Shown here piece after piece: positions 26,218 to 35,281 of a DNA stretch of 64,000 bases (the stretch's first letter is position 1; every line of letters begins with the position of its first letter). This DNA is from Pseudarthrobacter sp. NamB4 (GTDB lineage: Bacteria > Actinomycetota > Actinomycetes > Actinomycetales > Micrococcaceae), in the NCBI RefSeq assembly GCF_005796185.1, contig NZ_VAHM01000002.1:186001-250000 (forward strand), written 5' to 3'. Made by a program: the position numbers and the translations under genes. The notes under the pieces are model-generated. The model was not told the DNA's origin. It saw nothing but the letters and a program-made list of their open reading frames with translations, and did not search any database.

Positions 26218-27279
26218 GTGAAGCAAGAAACGAGCGGTCCCGCCGCCGACGCCCGGACCCTCCGCTGGGGAGTTGTGGCAACAGGCCGGATCGCGCACAA
26301 GGTTACCCGGGACCTCGCCCAACTGGAGGGCGCCGAGCTTTATGCGGTGAGCTCACGTGGCCGGGCCTCCGCAGAAAAGTTCGCCAGGGAGCATGGCTTT
26401 GCCCTCAGCTACCATGATGGTCCTGCCGGAGACGGTTACCGGCAGCTCTTTGCCGATCCGCGCGTGGATGTGGTCTATGTCGCCACTCCCCATGCCCAGC
26501 ACTTCGGGGTTGTCCGGGCGGCACTTGAAGGCGGAAAGCACGTCCTGTGTGAAAAGCCCTTCACCATCAACGCCAGGGAAGCCACGGAACTGGTCCACCT
26601 GGCCAAGGCGCGCGGCCTTTTCCTGATGGAAGCGGTATGGACGCGCTTCCTCCCGGCCACGCGCCGTGCCCTCGAACTGATTGGCAACGGGGAGATCGGC
26701 ACGGTCCGCTGGGTCCATGCGGACCTCGGATTTCCGGCCGCATATGACCCCACAGACAGGCTTTGGGACCCTGCCGCCGGTGGCGGCGCCCTCCTGGACC
26801 TGGCGGTCTACCCGCTCACCTGGGCCGTGGCGGCGCTCGGCTTCCCCACCGGCCTTACTGCGAAAGGACATCTCAACCAGGACGGCGTTGATGTTCAGAA
26901 CACGCTCACCCTTGAATACCCGGAGGGGGCTGCAGCCCAGCTCACGTCGTCGCTGCAAGCTTCCGGTCCAGGCATGGCCACCATCGGCGGCACCGCAGGC
27001 TGGATCAGGACCGGGTCCCCGCTGTACAACCCGCGCAGGCTCGAAATCTGCGGCTTGGACGGCAACGTCAGGGTCGAGGAATTCCCGGAGGAAACGGAGG
27101 GGTTCATCCATGAACTGCGCGAAACGGCCCGCTGCATCCGGTCAGGCCTGCAGGAGAGCCCGCTGATGCCCTGGGCGGAAACCGTCCGCGTGATGCAATT
27201 GCTGGACCAGGCCAGGGAGCAGATGGGGCTGCGCTACGCGAACGACTACGGGAACGGCCGCCAGGTTCCGGCCGGCTGA
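26218..27279 (+). CDS. Gfo/Idh/MocA family oxidoreductase
   Basis: The 353-residue NAD(P)-dependent dehydrogenase begins at GTG. The Rossmann fold starts near residue 15 (LRWGVVATGRIAHKVTRDL) and carries the family EKP motif in HVLCEKPFTIN near 110. The C-terminal alpha/beta domain follows (DLGFPAAYDPTDRLWDP; GGGALLDLAVYP). It resembles dimeric dihydrodiol dehydrogenase-like or sugar dehydrogenases. It is a single gene divergent from radA, so the substrate is open. Confidence 0.88.
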   Translation: MKQETSGPAADARTLRWGVVATGRIAHKVTRDLAQLEGAELYAVSSRGRASAEKFAREHGFALSYHDGPAGDGYRQLFADPRVDVVYVATPHAQHFGVVRAALEGGKHVLCEKPFTINAREATELVHLAKARGLFLMEAVWTRFLPATRRALELIGNGEIGTVRWVHADLGFPAAYDPTDRLWDPAAGGGALLDLAVYPLTWAVAALGFPTGLTAKGHLNQDGVDVQNTLTLEYPEGAAAQLTSSLQASGPGMATIGGTAGWIRTGSPLYNPRRLEICGLDGNVRVEEFPEETEGFIHELRETARCIRSGLQESPLMPWAETVRVMQLLDQAREQMGLRYANDYGNGRQVPAG

Positions 27280-27305
27280 CTTCCCCAACGGGCAGGAAGG
27301 CCAGG

Positions 27306-28433
27306 CTAAAGCGCCGGCAGCACGTCCCGCGCCTCGCTGGCGTCCATCCCGGTTGCCTCCAGCAGGTCCACCATCAGCGGGCGGAACAGCATCACCACCG
27401 TCTCGCCCTCGAGCCGCTGCACCTCCAGCAGCTTGGGATGCAGCCGCAGCGCGATCTCGCTGAGGTCGTTGCGCGCCGTGCGCAGGTGGGCGCGGCGGAC
27501 GCCGTCGTGCGTTTCCGCCAGGCCGAGGGACAGCTCGTCGATCGCGGCAGCGGTCTCCTGCAGCACCTCCGCAATGTTGTCCGTTGCCTCGTCGGACAAA
27601 GCCGCATGGTTGATGGCGCTGGTGAGGCGCCGCGCAAAGACGCGGCTGTTCCGCAATGCCAGGTCGATGAAATCAAGCGACTGTGCCAGCTGGTCCAGCT
27701 CGTCCCGGTGGCGGCGGTAGGCAGGCGCAAGCCGGGCAACCTCGCCAGATGCCCGCAGTGAGTGCCGCATGGCGTCCACCAGGGACTGGCAGTTCCGCCC
27801 GCGGACCAGCGCGTGCCAGGCCCTGGTCGAATCACTGTCCACCAGGGCCTCCGCGCATTCACGCAGCACTTCAGCCAGTTCGTGGAGGAGCTTCTGGACG
27901 TCCTTGCGGGGCTCGCGGCGCGGGTCCTTGGGGGCGAGGATGGTCACCAGCAAGGCAAACAGGCCGCCCACGACGGCGTCGATGCTGCGGGTGAACGGTC
28001 CGCCGGACGGCGCCGGCAGCAGCACCACCAGCAGCGACTGCAGGGCCAGCTGGGTGGTGAAGATGTTTCCGCTGTCCAGGAAGCGGGCCAGCAGGATGGA
28101 AAACAAAAGGACGACGGCGGCCTGCCAGATTCCGGCGCCCAGCCAGTGCAGGAGGAGGTCGCCTACGGCGATGCCAATGGTGCAGCCCAGGCCCACCTCC
28201 AGGACCCGCCGCAGCCGGGGCTCCCGGGAGAAGCCAAGGGCGATCAAGGACGACGTGGCAGCGAACAGGGGACCGGAATGGCCCAGCACATACTCCGCAA
28301 AGGCATAGGCGCCCACGGCGCAGACGGTCATCTGGATGGCGGGAACCAGGGAGTTGCGGGACCGGATCAGGCCGGTGCGGAGGCGGCCGCGGAGGAACCG
28401 CCTGCCTGCTGAGAGTCCTGCTGCTGGGGCCAT
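27306..28433 (-). CDS. FUSC/aromatic-acid exporter-like membrane protein
   Basis: The 375-residue protein has about six hydrophobic segments in residues 25-160, including VCAVGAYAFAEYVLGHSG, followed by a cytoplasmic helical domain of about 200 residues (DVQKLLHELAEVLRECAEAL). This arrangement, with the small-residue-rich helices and PLFAATSSLIALGFSREPRLRR loop, fits the FUSC_2 / YgaE-type families. The transported substrate is unknown. It is divergent from the pst operon and convergent with the preceding oxidoreductase. Confidence 0.75.
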   Translation of the reverse strand: MAPAAGLSAGRRFLRGRLRTGLIRSRNSLVPAIQMTVCAVGAYAFAEYVLGHSGPLFAATSSLIALGFSREPRLRRVLEVGLGCTIGIAVGDLLLHWLGAGIWQAAVVLLFSILLARFLDSGNIFTTQLALQSLLVVLLPAPSGGPFTRSIDAVVGGLFALLVTILAPKDPRREPRKDVQKLLHELAEVLRECAEALVDSDSTRAWHALVRGRNCQSLVDAMRHSLRASGEVARLAPAYRRHRDELDQLAQSLDFIDLALRNSRVFARRLTSAINHAALSDEATDNIAEVLQETAAAIDELSLGLAETHDGVRRAHLRTARNDLSEIALRLHPKLLEVQRLEGETVVMLFRPLMVDLLEATGMDASEARDVLPAL

Positions 28434-28546
28434 GCCGTCCAGTCTATTTGCTGCCCCGTGCGATTATTTTCTTGCCGGTGCACTACGGCGGAACATGTGA
28501 TCTGCGCAATGGTGACCGGGAATTTGTCAGCGAAAATCCCGCCGTC

Positions 28547-28568
28547 GTTAATCCTCCGTTCACTTTGG
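28547..28568 (+). promoter_or_regulatory. Candidate PHO box before pstS
   Basis: Two adjacent 11-base units, GTTAATCCTCC (28547-28557) and GTTCACTTTGG (28558-28568), share GTT and the periodicity of PhoP direct-repeat sites in actinobacteria. They lie 120 bases before the pstS start. The identity of the binding protein is inferred from the gene downstream. Confidence 0.5.
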
Positions 28569-28687
28569 GCAGGCCATCCCGTTACCTAGGGCCCCTACCT
28601 TCGATGAAAGTACAAAACGTACGCATCGCGCAGCAGGGTTCTCCGTCCCTGACCCGCAACTGAATAACCCTGGAAGGGGTACATCTA

Positions 28688-29809
28688 GTGAAGGCACTCC
28701 GCTTCGGCCGCCACGCGGCTATCGCTGTTATCGCAGCCGGCGCACTCGCGCTTACCTCCTGCGGTTCAGACAACGCCACGGGCACCGCTCCCGCAGGCAC
28801 CCAGGGTGGTTCCGGGCCCAAGGTCACCGGCACCCTCACCGGCATCGGCGCTTCCTCCACCGGTGCGGCCATGGACGCCTGGAAGGCAGGCTTCGCCTCC
28901 GCCAACCAGGGCGCCACCGTGCAGTACTCCCCGGACGGTTCCGGTGCAGGCCGCAAGGCCATCATTGACGGTTCGGCCCAATTCGCCGGTTCCGACGCCT
29001 ACCTCAAGGACGAAGAGCTCGAGAGCTCCAAGGCTGTCTGCGGTCCCGACGGCGCCATCAACATTCCCGTCTACATCTCCCCGATCGCGGTTGCGTTCAA
29101 CCTGCCCGGTGTCACCGAGCTGAAGCTCGACGCACCGACTGTCGCCAAGATCTTCCGCGGCGAGATCGCCAACTGGAACGATCCCGCGATTGCCGCCCTG
29201 AACGAGGGCGTCAGCCTCCCCGACCTCAAGGTCACCCCCGTGAACCGCTCGGATGATTCCGGCACCACCACCAACTTCACTGAATACCTCGCTGCCGCCG
29301 CTCCCGAGGTCTGGACGGACAAGGCTTCCGGCGTGTGGCCTGCAGCCCTGCAGGGCGAGAACGCCAAGGGCACCTCCGGCGTGGTCAAGACCGTCACCGA
29401 TACCCCCGGCGCCATCACCTACGCTGACGACTCCGCCGTGGGTGGTTCGCTGGGCACCGCCTCCATCAAGGTGGGCGAAGAGTTCGTCAAGATCTCCGCT
29501 GAAGCCGCAGCCAAGGCCGTGGAAGCGGGTTCCCCGGTTGAGGGCCGCTCCGAGAACGACGTCGCCATCAAGCTGGACCGCAAGACCGCCGCTTCGGGCG
29601 CCTACCCCATCGTGCTCGTTTCCTACCACGTTGTGTGCAGCGCCTACGACAGCCAGGAGACCGTTGACCTGGTCAAGGCCTTCGAGAACTACGTAGTTTC
29701 CGAGGAAGGCCAGCAGGCCGCCGCTGATTCCGCGAAGTCGGCACCGTTGTCCTCCTCCCTGACCGAGAAGGCCACGGCAGCCATCGAGTCCATCAAGGTC
29801 AAGTCCTAA
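28688..29809 (+). CDS. pstS: Phosphate ABC transporter substrate-binding protein
   Basis: The 373-residue lipoprotein starts at GTG with GGAAGGGG upstream. The signal ends in the lipobox LTSC near residue 24. Phosphate-binding parts are visible: GSGAGRKAIIDGSAQFAGSD near 80-100, and NRSDDSGTTTNFTEYL near 195, typical of PstS. It captures inorganic phosphate outside the membrane and hands it to PstCA. It is first gene of pstSCAB. Confidence 0.95.
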   Translation: MKALRFGRHAAIAVIAAGALALTSCGSDNATGTAPAGTQGGSGPKVTGTLTGIGASSTGAAMDAWKAGFASANQGATVQYSPDGSGAGRKAIIDGSAQFAGSDAYLKDEELESSKAVCGPDGAINIPVYISPIAVAFNLPGVTELKLDAPTVAKIFRGEIANWNDPAIAALNEGVSLPDLKVTPVNRSDDSGTTTNFTEYLAAAAPEVWTDKASGVWPAALQGENAKGTSGVVKTVTDTPGAITYADDSAVGGSLGTASIKVGEEFVKISAEAAAKAVEAGSPVEGRSENDVAIKLDRKTAASGAYPIVLVSYHVVCSAYDSQETVDLVKAFENYVVSEEGQQAAADSAKSAPLSSSLTEKATAAIESIKVKS

Positions 29810-29819
29810 TATCCGCACC

Positions 29820-29868
29820 AAAGCCGGGTTCCCCGCCTGCCGAAAGGCAGTGCGGGGAACTTGGCTTT
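29820..29868 (+). terminator. Stem-loop between pstS and pstC
   Basis: Nested arms AAGCC...GTTCCCCGC (29821-29836) and GCGGGGAAC...GGCTT (29852-29866) enclose an inner CTGCC-GAAA-GGCAG hairpin. There is no T-tract. A structure here commonly stabilises pstS mRNA or attenuates read-through so the binding protein is made in excess. Confidence 0.75.
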
Positions 29869-29918
29869 GGATGCAGCACTTTCCAGCCTCAGTACCACCA
29901 CGATCGAAGGGCCGTCGA

Positions 29919-30851
29919 ATGACCGCCACCACGCTGACCAGCACCCAGGGCGCCGGCCGCGCCGGGGACAAAATATTCTCCGGTGCCGCACTTGCCGCCG
30001 GCTGCCTCATCCTCGCCGTCCTCTTCGGCGTCGCACTCTTCCTGGTGGTCCAGGCCATTCCTGCGCTCACCGCACCGTCCGCAGAGATCCAGGGCGGAGA
30101 AGGCTTCTTCGCCTACATCTGGCCCATCGTGATCGGCACTCTCATCGCCGCGGTCATTGCACTGGTGATCGCAACGCCAATCGCTATCGGCGTTGCCCTC
30201 TTCATCTCGCACTTCGCCCCGCGCCGGCTGGCCGCGGGACTCGGCTACGTGGTCGACCTGCTCGCCGCCATCCCGTCCGTGATCTACGGCGCCTGGGGCG
30301 CAGCGTTCCTGGCCAAGGAAATTTCCCCGGCCTACAACTGGCTTGCGGCTAACATGGGCTGGCTGCCGATTTTCCAGGGGCCGGCCTCGGCCACCGGCAA
30401 GACCATCCTCACGGCAGGCATCGTCCTCTCCGTCATGGTGCTGCCCATCATCACGTCCCTGTCGCGCGAAATCTTCCTGCAAACCCCCAAACTGCACGAG
30501 GAAGCAGCGCTGGCGCTGGGCGCAACACGCTGGGAAATGATCAAGATGTCCGTCCTGCCGTTCGCCCGCCCGGGAATCATCAGTGCAGTCATGCTGGGCC
30601 TGGGCCGCGCCCTCGGCGAGACGATGGCGGTGGCCCTGGTGCTGTCCTCGGGTGCGCTGACCGCAAGTTTGATCCAGTCCGGCAACCAGACCATCGCGGC
30701 GGAGATCGCCCTCAACTTCCCTGAGGCAAGCGGCCTCAAGGTCAGCACGCTGGTTGCGGCCGGCCTGGTCCTGTTCATCATCACCCTGGCCGTGAACATG
30801 GTCGCGCGCTGGATCATCAGCCGGCACAAAGAATTCTCGGGAGCCAACTAA
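29919..30851 (+). CDS. pstC: Phosphate ABC transporter permease PstC
   Basis: The 310-residue permease has six predicted helices and the ABC coupling loop EAALALGATRWEMIKMSVLP. The upstream in-frame ATG at 29850 lies inside the stem-loop region; the ATG at 29919 (MTATTLTSTQ) gives the usual length. The stop is directly followed by the pstA start. Confidence 0.93.
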   Translation: MTATTLTSTQGAGRAGDKIFSGAALAAGCLILAVLFGVALFLVVQAIPALTAPSAEIQGGEGFFAYIWPIVIGTLIAAVIALVIATPIAIGVALFISHFAPRRLAAGLGYVVDLLAAIPSVIYGAWGAAFLAKEISPAYNWLAANMGWLPIFQGPASATGKTILTAGIVLSVMVLPIITSLSREIFLQTPKLHEEAALALGATRWEMIKMSVLPFARPGIISAVMLGLGRALGETMAVALVLSSGALTASLIQSGNQTIAAEIALNFPEASGLKVSTLVAAGLVLFIITLAVNMVARWIISRHKEFSGAN

Positions 30852-31964
30852 ATGACCTCCACGCTTACCCCCGTGCGCAGCAAGCGCTCTGCCCTGACCA
30901 AGGGCCAGCTGCCCAAGTACGCTCCGTACGCAGTCCTCGCCGCAGCACTGGTCGTGGGCGCCGCCATCCTGGCGCTCGTCGGTTTCAACGCCTTCGGTTG
31001 GGGCCTTGTCTCCGCCCTGCTCTTCGCCATTGGCCTGGTGAGCTGGAGCGCCGCCGTCGAAGGTTCCCGCAAGGCCAAGGACAAGCTCGCCACCTGCCTG
31101 GTGGTGGGGTCCTTCCTCATCGCGCTGCTGCCGCTCATTTCCGTGATCTGGACGGTCCTGGTCAACGGAATCCCGGGCCTGATCGCCCCCGGGTTCCTGA
31201 GCACCTCCATGAACGGCGTCACCGGCGTCTACGACAACCGGGCAGCCGAAGAAGGGGCGCCGGTCATCGGCGGGATCTATCATGCCCTGTTGGGCACCAT
31301 CCAGATCACGCTGCTGGCCACCGTCATTTCCGTGCCGGTTGGACTGCTGACCGCCATTTACCTGGTGGAGTACGGTAATGACGGCCGCCTTGCGCGCGCC
31401 ATTACGTTCTTTGTGGACGTCATGACCGGCATCCCGTCCATCGTGGCCGGCCTCTTCGCCGCGGCCTTTTTCTTCGCCGTAGTTGGCCCCGGCACCAAGA
31501 CCGGCGCCGTGGCCGCCGTCGCTCTCTCCGTCCTGATGATCCCGGTGGTGGTGCGCTCCAGCGAGGAAATGCTGAAGATCGTGCCGAACGAACTGCGGGA
31601 AGCAGCATACGCTCTGGGCGTCCGCAAGTGGCGAACCATCGTCAAGGTGGTCATTCCGACCGCGATTTCCGGCATCGCGTCCGGCGTCACCCTGGCGATC
31701 GCCCGTGTTATCGGCGAGACGGCCCCCATCCTGGTCACCGCCGGCTTTGCCACCAGCATCAACTCGAACGTCTTCAGCGGCTGGATGGCATCGCTCCCGA
31801 CGTTCATTTACACCCAGATCCTTAACCCCACCTCGCCGGCGAATCCGGACCCGTCCTCCCAGCGCGCCTGGGGAGCGGCCCTGGTGCTGATCATCCTGGT
31901 GATGCTCCTCAATCTGGGAGCCCGGCTGATTGCCAGGATCTTCGCGCCCAAGACCGGCCGCTGA
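30852..31964 (+). CDS. pstA: Phosphate ABC transporter permease PstA
   Basis: The 370-residue permease is longer than the typical 280-300 residues. Residues 20-85 contain two extra hydrophobic segments (YAVLAAALVVGAAILALVGF; WGLVSALLFAIGLVSW) before the canonical core, which contains the coupling motif REAAYALGVRKWRTIVKVVI. It starts directly at the base after the pstC stop. It forms the channel with PstC. Confidence 0.93.
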   Translation: MTSTLTPVRSKRSALTKGQLPKYAPYAVLAAALVVGAAILALVGFNAFGWGLVSALLFAIGLVSWSAAVEGSRKAKDKLATCLVVGSFLIALLPLISVIWTVLVNGIPGLIAPGFLSTSMNGVTGVYDNRAAEEGAPVIGGIYHALLGTIQITLLATVISVPVGLLTAIYLVEYGNDGRLARAITFFVDVMTGIPSIVAGLFAAAFFFAVVGPGTKTGAVAAVALSVLMIPVVVRSSEEMLKIVPNELREAAYALGVRKWRTIVKVVIPTAISGIASGVTLAIARVIGETAPILVTAGFATSINSNVFSGWMASLPTFIYTQILNPTSPANPDPSSQRAWGAALVLIILVMLLNLGARLIARIFAPKTGR

Positions 31965-32047
31965 CACCCGTCCCGGCCACACACCCCTTCCGGTTACCTG
32001 AACCGGATGCCAGACTTCAATTGATACCCAGTTAGTGAAGGAACACC

Positions 32048-32827
32048 ATGTCTAAGCGCATCGACGTCAAGGACCTGAACGTCTACTACGGCGATTTCCT
32101 CGCCGTGGAGGACGTGACCATCAACATCGAGGCCAAGTCCGTCACAGCGTTCATTGGCCCCTCGGGCTGCGGAAAGTCGACTTTCCTGCGCACCCTGAAC
32201 CGCATGCACGAAGTGATCCCCGGTGCCCGTGTGGAGGGCGATGTCATGCTCGACGGCGACAACCTCTACGGACCCGGCGTGGACCCCGTCACCGTCCGCT
32301 CGCAGATCGGCATGGTGTTCCAGCGGCCCAACCCGTTCCCCACCATGTCCATCCGGGACAACGTGCTGGCCGGCGTGAAGCTGAACAACAAGAAGATATC
32401 CAAGGGCGAAGCGGACGTGCTGGTGGAACGCTCCCTCAAGGGCGCCAACCTGTGGAATGAGGTCAAGGACCGGCTGGAGAAGCCGGGCTCAGGCCTTTCG
32501 GGCGGGCAGCAGCAGCGCCTCTGCATCGCCCGTGCCATCGCTGTGGAGCCGCAGGTCATCCTGATGGACGAGCCCTGCTCCGCGCTGGACCCCATTTCCA
32601 CCCTGGCCATCGAGGACCTCATCAATGAGCTCAAGGACCAATACACGGTGGTGATCGTGACCCACAACATGCAGCAGGCAGCCCGTGTCTCGGACCGGAC
32701 CGCTTTCTTCAACATCGCGGGAACCGGAAAGCCGGGCAAGCTGATCGAGGTGGACGATACCCACACCATCTTCAGCAACCCCACCCAGAAAGCCACCGAG
32801 GATTACGTTTCCGGCCGGTTTGGATAA
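32048..32827 (+). CDS. pstB: Phosphate ABC transporter ATPase PstB
   Basis: The 259-residue ATPase has Walker [11 protein letters not shown] near 36-45, the signature LSGGQQQRL, Walker [14 protein letters not shown] and the H-loop [10 protein letters not shown]. It powers PstCA. The start has GAAGGA upstream and 83 bases separate it from pstA. No phoU follows; a DUF47 protein is encoded nearby on the other strand. Confidence 0.96.
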   Translation: MSKRIDVKDLNVYYGDFLAVEDVTINIEAKSVTAFIGPSGCGKSTFLRTLNRMHEVIPGARVEGDVMLDGDNLYGPGVDPVTVRSQIGMVFQRPNPFPTMSIRDNVLAGVKLNNKKISKGEADVLVERSLKGANLWNEVKDRLEKPGSGLSGGQQQRLCIARAIAVEPQVILMDEPCSALDPISTLAIEDLINELKDQYTVVIVTHNMQQAARVSDRTAFFNIAGTGKPGKLIEVDDTHTIFSNPTQKATEDYVSGRFG

Positions 32828-33040
32828 AAAGCAGCCCAAAGGAGTTTTCCTTGACGCAGATAGCAAGCGGCCGCAGGGGCCATCAGCTTACGGTTTCCCG
32901 ACATGGGATCGCGACGACGGTTCAGCACAGCTCCAGGCCGCGAACCTGACGCCCCAGGAATTGGAAACGGCCCTACTGGAGGCGCCCGCCTTACCTGGAG
33001 TCTTCCAGCCTTCCAGCCCCTGCTCTGGTTTAGCTTCCGG

Positions 33041-33061
33041 GCTGCGGGCTCCGCCCGCAGC
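33041..33061. terminator. Perfect hairpin between pstB and the convergent gene
   Basis: GCTGCGGGC (33041-33049) and GCCCGCAGC (33053-33061) form a 9-bp stem around TCC. It overlaps the stop codon of the minus-strand gene and lies 214 bases after pstB. The stretch 32828-33040 holds no supported gene. Confidence 0.6.
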
Positions 33062-33465
33062 TACTCCGGAACTTCCAGTTGGAAGCCGCACCGGCAGCGC
33101 AGGACCCTGGTGGGCAGCGAGACCACATTCAGGCCGCCGCCGCTGTTGCTGCTCCGGTAGCACAGCCGTTCAATTTCGAACTCCGCTTCCTCCATCGGGT
33201 AGCCGCAGTGGATGTAGTCGTCCCCGAACATAATCACCTGGGCCATCCAGCGCACCTGGTGCAGAGCGGCAGCCACGTCACCGGCGTAGGCCAGGTGTTC
33301 CTGGAACCGGCCGCAGTCGTTGCAGGTGTAGGCGACAGTAACGACGTCGCCATTGGCGCCCATGGCCCTGACGGCGTGGAGGGTCAGCTGGTGTTCCGTG
33401 CCGCAGGTTTCGCAGCGGAGCTGGCGTGGCTGGGGCAGGGAGTGCCGGGGATTCGAGGAAGACAT
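33061..33465 (-). CDS. Putative zinc-ribbon protein
   Basis: The 134-residue protein has paired cysteine motifs CETCG (residues 18-22), CNDCG near 49-53, and CRCG near the C-terminus. The first two fit one zinc ribbon. Between them lies an amphipathic helix and an acidic segment (PMEEAEFEIERLCY). No enzymatic domain is recognised; a nucleic-acid or protein-binding role is possible. Confidence 0.65.
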   Translation of the reverse strand: MSSSNPRHSLPQPRQLRCETCGTEHQLTLHAVRAMGANGDVVTVAYTCNDCGRFQEHLAYAGDVAAALHQVRWMAQVIMFGDDYIHCGYPMEEAEFEIERLCYRSSNSGGGLNVVSLPTRVLRCRCGFQLEVPE

Positions 33466-33648
33466 AATGCCTGCTCTTTTCCGCGATGTGCATCCATGCC
33501 GCCGGTATGCTGCAGCGGCGCAATCCGCGGCCCTGCACCCGGCGGCGGATGTCAGGTCCCGACGGCTGCGCTGGTAGTCCGCGAATCTGCGGGACCTACT
33601 TCGAATTTACGGCACCCGCCGTCGCCTGTACAGGGTCAGCAAGCAAGG

Positions 33649-34662
33649 TCAGCCGCCGAGCGGGGTGAGTGCCAGCGCCAGGACGAAGGCGAGCCCGGCT
33701 GTGGCTGCCGGCGTCAGCGCCCAGAGTCCCACAATCCTGATCACCAACTTCCGGTTGGTTACCGAGAAGTGCTGGTTTTCGCCGGCTCCAATCACCGCTG
33801 CGGTGACAGTGTGAGTGGTGGACAGCGGCCAGTGAAGTCCGATGGCGCCCACGAACAGCATGACTGCGCTGAAGATCTGCGCCACCGAACCCCGCAACGG
33901 GTCAACCGTGGTGATCTTGTAGCCAATAGTGTGCGAAATCCGCCAGCCGCCGAACATGGTTCCCGCTGTCATCATCCCGGCCGACAGCAGGGCCACCCAG
34001 AGGGGTATGCCGCCGTCGCCGGGATAGCCTGCTGCCAGCAGGGCCAGCAGCAGCACGGCGCTCACCCGTTGCCCGTCCTGCAGCCCGTGTCCAAAAGCCA
34101 CTGCCCCTGCCGCAACCGCCTGGCTTCGGCGGAAGCGCTGGTTGACCACGTTGGCCTGGGTATAGCGGGCCGCCCACGTGGCCGGATACACCAGCATGAA
34201 GGCACCGCTGTAGGCCACGAGTGGGGAGAGCACCAGCGGCAGCACCACCTGGAAGAGCAGGGACTGGTCCACGCCTCCGACGCCGGCGCCGCCCACCGCG
34301 AGGCTGGCAAGTCCGGCGCCTGCCAAGCCGCCCACCAGGGCATGGGTGGAGGAGGCAGGAATGCCGCGCCACCACAACAAAAGGCCCCAGGCGCAGGCAC
34401 TCGCCAGGCCGGCCACCAGGATGCTCAGGCCGTCCGTCCCGGCGGGCAGGCTGATCCATGCCCGGCTGACGGCCACGGCAAGGCCCGCGCTCAACAAAGC
34501 ACCAACAAAGTTGAAGAAAGCAGCCAGCAGCACCGCGACGCTGGGCGTGAGTGCCCTGGTGCGGACTGCGAGTGCCACGGAGGTGGAGACGTCGCGAAAG
34601 CCATTGACGAACGCGAACACCGCGGTCAGCAGGACCACTACGCCGAAGAAGACAGGCGTCAC
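33649..34662 (-). CDS. pit: Inorganic phosphate transporter, PiT family
   Basis: The 337-residue protein has about nine to ten hydrophobic helices and the two inverted PiT repeats. The first signature reads FVNGFRDVSTSVALAVRTRA, diverging from the usual NGFHDAANAVAT or GANDVANA form, though Asp is kept. STHALVGGLAGAG and TTHTVTAAVIGAG match PiT. It is a proton- or sodium-coupled low-affinity phosphate carrier. It starts one base after the DUF47 gene, its usual partner. Confidence 0.85.
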   Translation of the reverse strand: MTPVFFGVVVLLTAVFAFVNGFRDVSTSVALAVRTRALTPSVAVLLAAFFNFVGALLSAGLAVAVSRAWISLPAGTDGLSILVAGLASACAWGLLLWWRGIPASSTHALVGGLAGAGLASLAVGGAGVGGVDQSLLFQVVLPLVLSPLVAYSGAFMLVYPATWAARYTQANVVNQRFRRSQAVAAGAVAFGHGLQDGQRVSAVLLLALLAAGYPGDGGIPLWVALLSAGMMTAGTMFGGWRISHTIGYKITTVDPLRGSVAQIFSAVMLFVGAIGLHWPLSTTHTVTAAVIGAGENQHFSVTNRKLVIRIVGLWALTPAATAGLAFVLALALTPLGG

Positions 34663-34663
34663 C

Positions 34664-35281
34664 TCAGGATTCCTTGACGATGATGCTGCCCACCTGGGTA
34701 GCGATCCGCCGCATGTCCTTGGTGACTTCCACCAGCTGGTTGGCGATGTCGCGGTGGCGGGAATACTGCGCCCATTTCATGTCCGCGATCATGTCCGCCA
34801 CCCACACGCGGTGCGTCCGTTCAGCCCGCTTGGCAAGGCGCAGGATTTCGATCCAGTAATCCTCGAGATCGTCCAGGTTGTTGAGCCGGCCCATCGCGTC
34901 CACAGTCAGCTCCGCCTGCCGGCTGATGATCTCAAGCTGGTCGGCTGCGCGTTTGGACAGCCGCTCCAGCTTGTAGAGGCCTACGAGTTCCGCCGCGGCG
35001 TCCATTTTCTCCATCGCCTCGTTCAGGTAGCGGGAGAGGGCGTACATGTCCTCGCGGGGGAGCGGGTTAACGAAGCTGGTGCGCATGTGCGTCAGGAGCG
35101 CAAAGTGCAGTTCCGCGGACTTCGCCTCGTGGTTGTGCATATCCTCGACCAGCTTGCCGTGGTCTTCGGCCGAGACGCCGAGGATCTCCGCCATGGTGGC
35201 GCTGGCCAGCACGATCTGCTGGGCCAGCTGCGAAAGGAGGATCAGCCCGGCGGGCTCCTGGGGAAAAAGGCGCAGCTTCAC
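34664..35281 (-). CDS. DUF47 (PhoU-like) Pit accessory protein
   Basis: The 205-residue all-helical protein starts at a GTG (VKLRLFPQE), with GGAG twelve bases upstream; the frame extends to 35359 without a better start. DUF47 proteins resemble PhoU and are normally encoded next to pit, where they are thought to set transporter activity. The acidic helix motifs EDMHNHEAKSAELHFAL and the two three-helix repeats are visible. It forms a two-gene operon with pit. Confidence 0.85.
   Translation of the reverse strand: MKLRLFPQEPAGLILLSQLAQQIVLASATMAEILGVSAEDHGKLVEDMHNHEAKSAELHFALLTHMRTSFVNPLPREDMYALSRYLNEAMEKMDAAAELVGLYKLERLSKRAADQLEIISRQAELTVDAMGRLNNLDDLEDYWIEILRLAKRAERTHRVWVADMIADMKWAQYSRHRDIANQLVEVTKDMRRIATQVGSIIVKES

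Noticed and set aside
29889..31982. 697-codon minus-strand frame across pstC and pstA
   Set aside because: Composition (His, Gly, Asp, Gln-rich) is that of an antisense shadow; the plus-strand permeases are unmistakable.
32820..33233. Plus-strand frame overlapping the pstB end
   Set aside because: No ribosome-binding site or family; its second half is antisense to the zinc-ribbon gene and becomes Pro/Ser/Arg-rich.
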